Source: RGIG8700 sp045535635 (GTDB lineage: Bacteria; Bacillota; Clostridia; RGIG6154). Taken from it: a DNA stretch of 11,250 nucleotides. A program made the position numbers and the translations under genes. The stretch covers positions 1 through 11,250 of the forward strand of contig JAZSLZ010000104.1 of the NCBI GenBank assembly GCA_045535635.1, read 5' to 3'. Position 1 is the first letter of the stretch. The number at the start of each line of letters is the position of its first letter. This document shows, piece after piece, positions 6,234 to 11,250 of the stretch. The notes beneath the pieces are model-generated. The model worked only from the letters and a program-made list of their open reading frames with translations. It did no database searches and was not told where the DNA came from.

Positions 6234-7781
6234 ATGGAGCTAATAAGAAATACACTTAAAACAGAAAACAAGTATTTTTCAGGAACATTAAGAACTTTGG
6301 TTGAAAATGATGTGGTTGTACCACAGAACAAGCCTGATATTGGCAAAATACTTCAGGTTGACGGAAATTCCTATATAGTATCAAGTGAAGTTAAAAACGG
6401 CAGAGTTACAGTTTTTGGGAAGGTTGATTTTTGCATACTGTATTTGCCTGAAAAAGGAAACGGATGCATAAAAAGTATGAAACACACCTGTGATTTTACA
6501 GATGTTAAAGAGGTGAGCGGAGCAGATGAAAATATGCTTTCTGTTGCGTCATGTGAGACGGAAAGTGTTAGCTTTCGCGTTATAAATGGAAGAAAGGTTA
6601 ATGTTAAAGCAGAGGTACTGACAAAAATTAAGGTTTACTCACTGTGTGAGAAAGATGTTGTATGTCAGGTGGAAGAGCAACAGCTTGAGTTGAAATGCAG
6701 CGAAATTAATTATATAAGCTACGATAAAACGGTAAACAGAAAATTTTCTGTTTCTGATATTATTGCAATCCCTGTATCAGAGCCACTGGCAGAGGATGTA
6801 ATAAAAGTAAGTGTTAAAACGGACAGCTTTTCTGCAAAAAATATAAACAATAAAGTAGTTTTAAAGGGTACTCTTAACGCAGCTGTGGTTTATGCGGTTT
6901 CAGGGGAAGAGGAGCTTAATGTTTTTAACAGTCAGATTCCTTTTACAGAGGTTGTGGAAGCGGAAGGAATTGAAGAAAATATGAAATGTGTCATCACTCT
7001 TTCACCAATGACTGTGGATTATGACATAAAGGGAGATGATGCAGGAAACATTAATGCAATAAATCTTAAAACAGATATAAATGCAAAGATAAGAGGCATA
7101 AGGGAGGAAAAACTCAATATAATCAGCGACGGTTACTGCACAGATAAAAAAGCAGAAATGGTTAAAGAGAAAATTAAAATCAGCTCGGTTGTTGATACTA
7201 TGGAAAAACAAATTGCATTGAAAGAGGTTGTTTATGCAGAGGGAGAAGCACCGCAAATTAAAAATATATACAGTGCAGAGTGTGATGTTTTCACAGATGA
7301 AGTTGTGGTGGATTCAACAGGTGTTACAATAAGTGCAACTGCAGAAATTTATGTACTTTACATTTCAGATAATAAAGAAATGCCTGTTAATAACCTACAT
7401 AAAGAAGTAAAAATTAATGAGAAAATAAAATGTGCAAATGTAAACCCTGACTGTATATGTGATATAGAGTTAAGTGCTGCGGAGGTATCCTACAATGTTA
7501 TAAATGAGAATAGTGTTGAGATTAATTTAAACATAAATGCAGAGGGAATAGTCTATGATGAAAGAATAGTCAGTCCTGTAGTTGATATTTCTCTTGCGGA
7601 GGAAACTGAAAAGAAGCCGTCTTTAACGGTTTATTTTGCAGATAAGGGAGAAGAACTTTGGAATATTGCCAAAAAATACGGTTCTTCAGTTGAGGCTATA
7701 AAAGAAATGAATAATCTAACTGATGATATAGCCTCAAAGGGAACAAGATTAATAATACCTAAAATGAAAAAGAGCCTTTAG
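6234..7781 (+). CDS. sipL: SipL-like spore coat morphogenesis protein (SPOCS/DUF3794 repeats + LysM)
   Basis: A 515-residue protein with about three SPOCS (DUF3794) beta-rich repeats, near residues 20-135, 170-290 and 318-440, each with alternating hydrophobic strands and a VY or LY core (CILYLPE, AVVYAVS, YVLYISD). A C-terminal LysM domain covers 463-510 (YFADKGEELWNIAKKYG, then LIIPK). This matches SipL of C. difficile in architecture and length. SipL is a mother-cell protein that binds the ATPase SpoIVA through its LysM domain and anchors the coat to the forespore, replacing SpoVID of bacilli. No signal peptide or membrane segment is present, as expected for a mother-cell cytosolic protein. 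The start is supported by AAGGAGA (6220-6226). It is monocistronic and divergent from the gerA operon; its stop codon lies inside the shared downstream hairpin. Other SPOCS/LysM paralogues exist, so the orthology is likely rather than certain. Confidence 0.82.
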   Translation: MELIRNTLKTENKYFSGTLRTLVENDVVVPQNKPDIGKILQVDGNSYIVSSEVKNGRVTVFGKVDFCILYLPEKGNGCIKSMKHTCDFTDVKEVSGADENMLSVASCETESVSFRVINGRKVNVKAEVLTKIKVYSLCEKDVVCQVEEQQLELKCSEINYISYDKTVNRKFSVSDIIAIPVSEPLAEDVIKVSVKTDSFSAKNINNKVVLKGTLNAAVVYAVSGEEELNVFNSQIPFTEVVEAEGIEENMKCVITLSPMTVDYDIKGDDAGNINAINLKTDINAKIRGIREEKLNIISDGYCTDKKAEMVKEKIKISSVVDTMEKQIALKEVVYAEGEAPQIKNIYSAECDVFTDEVVVDSTGVTISATAEIYVLYISDNKEMPVNNLHKEVKINEKIKCANVNPDCICDIELSAAEVSYNVINENSVEINLNINAEGIVYDERIVSPVVDISLAEETEKKPSLTVYFADKGEELWNIAKKYGSSVEAIKEMNNLTDDIASKGTRLIIPKMKKSL

Positions 7782-7795
7782 GCTCTTTTTCATTT
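7762..7795. terminator. Shared bidirectional terminator of sipL and alr
   Basis: A perfect 15-bp stem, AAATGAAAAAGAGCC (7762-7776) with GGCTCTTTTTCATTT (7781-7795), encloses the four-base loop TTTA. A T-run follows the GC-rich core on both strands. The sipL stop TAG (7779-7781) spans loop and stem, and the alr stop TGA (7792-7790) lies in the right arm, so both coding ends are built into the hairpin. Confidence 0.9.
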
Positions 7796-8866
7796 ATACT
7801 CTCTTTCTATTGAATTGTCAAGAAGTATCGGATTAACATTTGCAGTTACAAAATCTCCTGCAGATACATTCATATCTGTAACATCACAGATAATGTTAAA
7901 CATTCCCACTCTGCCTATTATTTTCGCAGACTGGCCGTTTATTTTAACAAAATATTTCCCGGGTAATAATGCTTCTTTTATATACCTTAAAGTGTCAAAA
8001 AAACGGAAAGTGTCTCTTTTCTTTTCGGTTAAAAAACCGTCAGCATAGCCTATTGGAATTATAGCTGTTTTGGTGTCTTTCTTTACTTTATATGTGTTTG
8101 CATAGCCAACATTTGAACCTTTTTTAAGGTTGTTTGTTTCAACTACTTTTGTTTCAAGATAACCAATTTTTTTAAGTCCGAAGCTTTCTGCACCTTCAGC
8201 CCTTCCTAAAAATGCAGAACCAACTCTTACCATATCAAGATGGGTTTCTTTATATTTCATAAAAGCAGAAGAGTTTGCTATGTGAAGAACGCCTGTTTTA
8301 AAGCCGTTTTTATTTAAGTATAAAACAACCTGTTCAAATTTTTTAAGCTGCTTTGAAACATAAATATCTTTGTCTGCAAAGCTGAAAGAAAAATGGGAAA
8401 AAGTTCCGCAATAGTCAATCAGGCAATCCTTAACTGAAAGAATTTCATCAGGATTTTCTGCAGAAAATCCACATCTTCCCATACCTGTGTCTATTTCTAT
8501 ATTCGCTCTTGGTGTTACCCCGCAAAGCACACCTGCATTTTCGACAGCTTTTGCAGAGGTGGTTGAGCCTACTGTTAAAATAATATTTCTTTCAATAAGT
8601 GCTTTTAAAATTTCTTCCTCACAATAAGGGGTAAGAAGAACAATTTCACAGTTTATGCCACTGTCTCTTAAAGCGATTGCTTCTTCGTAGCAGGAAACCC
8701 CCAAAAGGTCAACACCGTATTTTAGAAGAAGTTTTGAATATTCAATAAGTCCAAGACCGTAGCCGTTGCACTTAACAATACCCATAACAGGTGTTGTACC
8801 TGCGTGATTTTTTATAACCTGGACATTATGCTTTAATAGCTCTTTTTCAATAATTAACTTATTCAT
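7790..8866 (-). CDS. alr: Alanine racemase (divergent, short C-terminal domain)
   Basis: A PLP-dependent racemase interconverting L- and D-alanine, giving D-Ala for peptidoglycan. The TIM-barrel half has the PLP lysine in VKCNGYG (Lys32), TGMGRCG (Arg131), SHFS (His158), HIANSS (195-200) and MVRVG (Arg214). The second half has the catalytic tyrosine in VGYANTY (Tyr255) and IPIGYADGF (270-278). It departs from the standard enzyme in three ways. The CMDQ motif reads GMFN (321-324), keeping only the Met. About 15-20 extra residues sit after GYADGF. The protein ends at 358 residues without the usual C-terminal extension that carries the NYE motif. Both catalytic bases remain, so activity is likely, but another amino acid substrate is possible. 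The ATG overlaps the upstream gene's stop as ATGA, so it is the last gene of the dac-fem-alr operon. Spore alanine racemases can blunt L-alanine-triggered germination; the nearby receptor makes this worth noting but does not show it. Confidence 0.87.
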   Translation of the reverse strand: MNKLIIEKELLKHNVQVIKNHAGTTPVMGIVKCNGYGLGLIEYSKLLLKYGVDLLGVSCYEEAIALRDSGINCEIVLLTPYCEEEILKALIERNIILTVGSTTSAKAVENAGVLCGVTPRANIEIDTGMGRCGFSAENPDEILSVKDCLIDYCGTFSHFSFSFADKDIYVSKQLKKFEQVVLYLNKNGFKTGVLHIANSSAFMKYKETHLDMVRVGSAFLGRAEGAESFGLKKIGYLETKVVETNNLKKGSNVGYANTYKVKKDTKTAIIPIGYADGFLTEKKRDTFRFFDTLRYIKEALLPGKYFVKINGQSAKIIGRVGMFNIICDVTDMNVSAGDFVTANVNPILLDNSIEREYK

Positions 8867-9921
8867 TTCTTGCGGAGCATAACCTTTCTTCTTAAGTTTC
8901 TGTAAAGTCTTTCGCCTTTGTCGATGGCAAATTTCATAACAGGTGAATACACGAGGTCAATATCGCCGATGAATTCTGTAAATTCACCACTGAAGCCTTT
9001 TTTAAATCTGTAAAGGCCGTAAAGAGGATTATCTTCACTTAAATCACCTGATACTCCTCTGAAGTCATAAACTCTGCATTTTTCTTCTATTGCCCATTTA
9101 ATCATTTCCCACTGGAGAAGATAGTTTGGCATAACATTTCTTGATGAGTTTGAACTTGCACCGTAGAGATACCACACCTTGTCACCGTATTTGATTGCAA
9201 TTGTACCTGCAACAATGTTTCCTTCGTAGTGGGCAAGGTAAAGTCTTAAATTATCGGTTGGTGCCATCATATCATACATTTTTTCAAAATATGCAAGATT
9301 TCTTATAACAAACTCGTCTCTTGCACCTGTTTCAACCATAATTTCATGAAATCTTTTAAGGTCATCACGGCCACCAATGGTAACTGTAACATTATTTTTA
9401 AGAGCAACACGAACGTTATATCTTGTTTTGTTATGAAAAGCTGCAAAAACTTCGTCCTCTGTTTTGTTTTCAACATCAAGTCTGAAAACAAATCTTGGCT
9501 GGATACCCTCAAAGTTTTTTGTTGGCTTCTGGATTTTAAATCCATACTGCTTTACAATTGATTTAAATTCCTCGTCATCAATTTTAATATCAGGGTCAAT
9601 TTTTAAAACATAGGCATTATATTTTTTTGCAAGTTCTTTTGTTGAATCAAAAAGCTCGTATAAAATGCCTTTGTTGTGAATGTCACAAACAGGGCCTCTT
9701 GGTGCGTACATAAGTGTATTTTTAAAGAAAGGAACTTTTCTTATGAGAATACTCATCGCACCGTTGATTTTCCCATCACTGTCACGGCTTATTACGATTT
9801 CGTTCTTCCAGTTGTCTTTTAAATTTGCCCACATTTTTGATTGAGCAAAGTTGCTTTTAGGTGAAGACTGGATAAAAGCGTCAAGCTCTTTTAAATTTTC
9901 TTCTGTCTGTTTTAAAATCAT
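8863..9921 (-). CDS. FemX/MurM-like peptidoglycan bridge aminoacyltransferase
   Basis: A FemABX-family transferase of 352 residues, expected in the cytoplasm, moving an amino acid from aminoacyl-tRNA to the stem-peptide side chain of a peptidoglycan precursor. Two GNAT-like domains are apparent. The first includes LMYAPRGPV (70-78). The second holds KTRYNVRVALKNNVTV (165-180), a family hallmark, then YLYGASS (251-257), YDFRGVSG (285-292) and GLYRFKKGFSGEF (302-314). It lacks the inserted coiled-coil arm of staphylococcal FemA/B and MurM and is close in size to Weissella FemX. The amino acid carried cannot be read from the sequence. The start has AAAGGA (9931-9936) nine bases upstream. It follows the dac gene by four bases and overlaps alr by four, so the three are co-transcribed. 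It has no predicted membrane segment; the C-terminus is strongly basic (RNLRRKVMLRKK), which may aid membrane association. Confidence 0.88.
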   Translation of the reverse strand: MILKQTEENLKELDAFIQSSPKSNFAQSKMWANLKDNWKNEIVISRDSDGKINGAMSILIRKVPFFKNTLMYAPRGPVCDIHNKGILYELFDSTKELAKKYNAYVLKIDPDIKIDDEEFKSIVKQYGFKIQKPTKNFEGIQPRFVFRLDVENKTEDEVFAAFHNKTRYNVRVALKNNVTVTIGGRDDLKRFHEIMVETGARDEFVIRNLAYFEKMYDMMAPTDNLRLYLAHYEGNIVAGTIAIKYGDKVWYLYGASSNSSRNVMPNYLLQWEMIKWAIEEKCRVYDFRGVSGDLSEDNPLYGLYRFKKGFSGEFTEFIGDIDLVYSPVMKFAIDKGERLYRNLRRKVMLRKK

Positions 9922-9925
9922 TTAT

Positions 9926-11215
9926 TTATTTCCTTTCTCTGTCTATTTTTTCAATAATTGCTTTTCTTTTTTTAGCGCGTTTTGCTTTTTGTGCTTTTGA
10001 TTTTGCTGAAAGGATGCACCAGCTGAAAATAATAAGTATAAGTATGAATAAGAATGTGGCGTTTACTGAAGCAAAAAGCGTATCATTTATAAATGAGAAA
10101 ATGCTGAATCTTATATCTTTATCTGCCACAAGTGGGATAGTGGCAATGTGGTTTTCGCCGTACTTATAATCAGCATATCCTAAAATTGCGCCTTTTTTCA
10201 CAGGTGCTTTAACCTTTTCCTGTGTTTTTCGGACAGTTATTTCCATAAGCTCAGGATCATAGTCATTTGGCAAAGGTGCACGGACAGAAGCATCGCACTG
10301 CAGTGTTACAAAATCGGTGTTTCCGCCGATAACGGGCAACTGGTCAATTATTTCCCCTTCTCTGCAAATTATACTGTAATAAAAATTATTGTATCCGTAG
10401 TTTAAAAGGTTTATAACATCTCTGTAAACTGTTAAGTTTGAGTCGCTTGGACTGTTAACTACAACCGCTATAAGCTTTGAAGAATTTTTTTCTGCAAAGG
10501 CAATAAAATTTGCATTGTCTGTAAAATATGAGGGCATAATTCCCATAGCGGCTTTATAGGTGTAATCAGAATAGGTGTATTTGCTTATAAGATGATTTCT
10601 GCTTGAGAACTTTTTCTCCTGACCGCTTATGTTAATATAAAAAACATCCGTTGCACAAATTTCTGAAAATAATGGAAGCTCCATGGCATACTGTGCAAGT
10701 TTAACAAGGTCGAAAACAGTTGTTTTTCCGCTTTCGGCATCAAAACCTGAAGGAGAAGTAAATTCAGTAGCCTTCATATTAAGCTCTTGAGCCTTTTTGT
10801 TCATTTCTTTAACAAACTTTTCCTTGTTTCCGCTTACGGACAGTGCAAGTTGGTTTGCACTTGCATCGGAGAAAAGAAGAAGCATATTCTGAAGGTGTTC
10901 ATAAACCGTAAGAGAGTGTCCTTCCTTTACATTCATAATGTTACCGAAATTGTTTTTAAAAACAAGGGCTTCTGAAGAAAAAGGCAGTGAGTTTTCTTTT
11001 TCAAGCTTTTCAATGGCAAGGATTGCCGTCATAATTTTTGAAAAGTCTCCCGGATTAAGATTTCCTGAACAGTTCTTCTCCGCAAGAACACTGCCTGTAT
11101 CGGGAGCAACAAGGTAGTAACTTGAGGCTGCAACCTTGTCTATATTTGCCGAAGCAGGAGTTGAAAAAGAGAATATTATTATAAAAATAAGTATTAAAGA
11201 GAGATATTTTTTCAT
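9926..11215 (-). CDS. D-alanyl-D-alanine carboxypeptidase homologue with degenerate active site
   Basis: A 429-residue member of the PBP5/DacF family (peptidase S11), exported and membrane-anchored. A signal peptide covers 1-23 (ending ASA). The family fold is clear: APDTGSVLAEKN (37-48), KIMTAILAIEKL (60-71), VKEGHSLTVYEHLQNMLL (96-113), MNKKAQELNMKATEF (138-152) and SPSGFD (154-159). A transmembrane helix (about 383-403) and a Lys/Arg-rich cytoplasmic tail end the protein. The catalytic motifs are lost. SxxK reads DFSK (57-60), with Asp at the nucleophile position. SxN aligns to SDA (116-118); an SAN at 119-121 is three residues out of register. KTG is absent where GIMPSYF (225-231) aligns. 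The frame is intact, so this is probably a conserved pseudoenzyme that binds or scaffolds rather than hydrolyses. It leads the dac-fem-alr operon. GGTGA (11223-11227) is a modest ribosome binding site seven bases before the ATG. Confidence 0.85.
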   Translation of the reverse strand: MKKYLSLILIFIIIFSFSTPASANIDKVAASSYYLVAPDTGSVLAEKNCSGNLNPGDFSKIMTAILAIEKLEKENSLPFSSEALVFKNNFGNIMNVKEGHSLTVYEHLQNMLLLFSDASANQLALSVSGNKEKFVKEMNKKAQELNMKATEFTSPSGFDAESGKTTVFDLVKLAQYAMELPLFSEICATDVFYINISGQEKKFSSRNHLISKYTYSDYTYKAAMGIMPSYFTDNANFIAFAEKNSSKLIAVVVNSPSDSNLTVYRDVINLLNYGYNNFYYSIICREGEIIDQLPVIGGNTDFVTLQCDASVRAPLPNDYDPELMEITVRKTQEKVKAPVKKGAILGYADYKYGENHIATIPLVADKDIRFSIFSFINDTLFASVNATFLFILILIIFSWCILSAKSKAQKAKRAKKRKAIIEKIDRERK

Positions 11216-11231
11216 ACAATTATCACCGCAT

Positions 11232-11248
11232 ATTATATAGTAATTATA
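11232..11248 (-). promoter_or_regulatory. Candidate -10 boxes upstream of the dac-fem-alr operon
   Basis: On the minus strand two TATAAT hexamers occur, at 11248-11243 and 11237-11232. The first would place initiation near 11236, upstream of the GGTGA ribosome binding site, so it is the better candidate; the second would start almost at that site. The matching -35 lies beyond the window edge, so the promoter cannot be confirmed. Confidence 0.35.
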
Positions 11249-11250
11249 TT

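Noticed and set aside
6201..6300. A sigma-G promoter for the gerA operon upstream on the minus strand
   Set aside because: CATATCTT at 6238-6231 looks partly like a -10 box, but no GMATR-type -35 occurs at an acceptable distance, so I do not annotate one.
9926..11215. Calling the Dac protein an ordinary active D,D-carboxypeptidase, using Ser119-Ala-Asn121 as the SxN motif
   Set aside because: SAN is three residues out of register with the family alignment, and it would not restore the missing nucleophile serine or the KTG triad.

Overview
The window looks like chromosome from a low-GC, endospore-forming anaerobe of the class Clostridia. It carries a complete tricistronic GerA-type germinant receptor operon. 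It also carries a SipL-type spore-coat morphogenesis protein (SPOCS/DUF3794 repeats plus a C-terminal LysM), the clostridial arrangement known from C. difficile. AT-rich codon use, strong AGGAGG-type ribosome binding sites and a consensus sigma-A promoter fit a Firmicute. The family or genus cannot be fixed from the sequence alone.

Layout, left to right. (1) 1-174: a non-coding lead-in with a perfect terminator hairpin and a promoter whose -35 lies in the hairpin arm. (2) 175-1215 (+): an MreB/Mbl actin homologue. (3) 1217-2448 (+): a textbook sigma-A promoter, a structured leader, and the conserved rpsF-ssb-rpsR operon, closed by a 13-bp terminator. (4) 2389-2630: a 242-bp convergent intergenic region packed with inverted repeats and ending in a heptanucleotide tandem array. 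(5) 6200-2631 (-): gerA, gerB and gerC subunit genes, tightly coupled. (6) 6234-7781 (+): the sipL-like gene, transcribed divergently from gerA across only 33 bp. (7) 11215-7790 (-): a three-gene envelope operon, in transcription order a D,D-carboxypeptidase-family protein, a FemX/MurM-like aminoacyltransferase and an alanine racemase. The last two overlap by ATGA. The racemase and sipL converge on one shared hairpin that contains both stop codons.

How the genes fit together. The right two thirds is a spore and peptidoglycan neighbourhood: germinant sensing (GerA/B/C), coat anchoring (SipL with SpoIVA), and D-alanine/stem-peptide chemistry (Alr, FemX, Dac). The most striking observation is that the Dac protein keeps the full-length family fold, a signal peptide and a C-terminal membrane anchor, but all three catalytic motifs (SxxK, SxN, KTG) are changed. 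It is probably a conserved pseudoenzyme. The racemase is also divergent at its CMD motif and C-terminus. Other points of interest are a candidate sigma-E promoter for sipL lying across the gerA start codon, a terminal-inverted-repeat element behind rpsR, and a heptamer repeat that supplies the stop codon of gerC.
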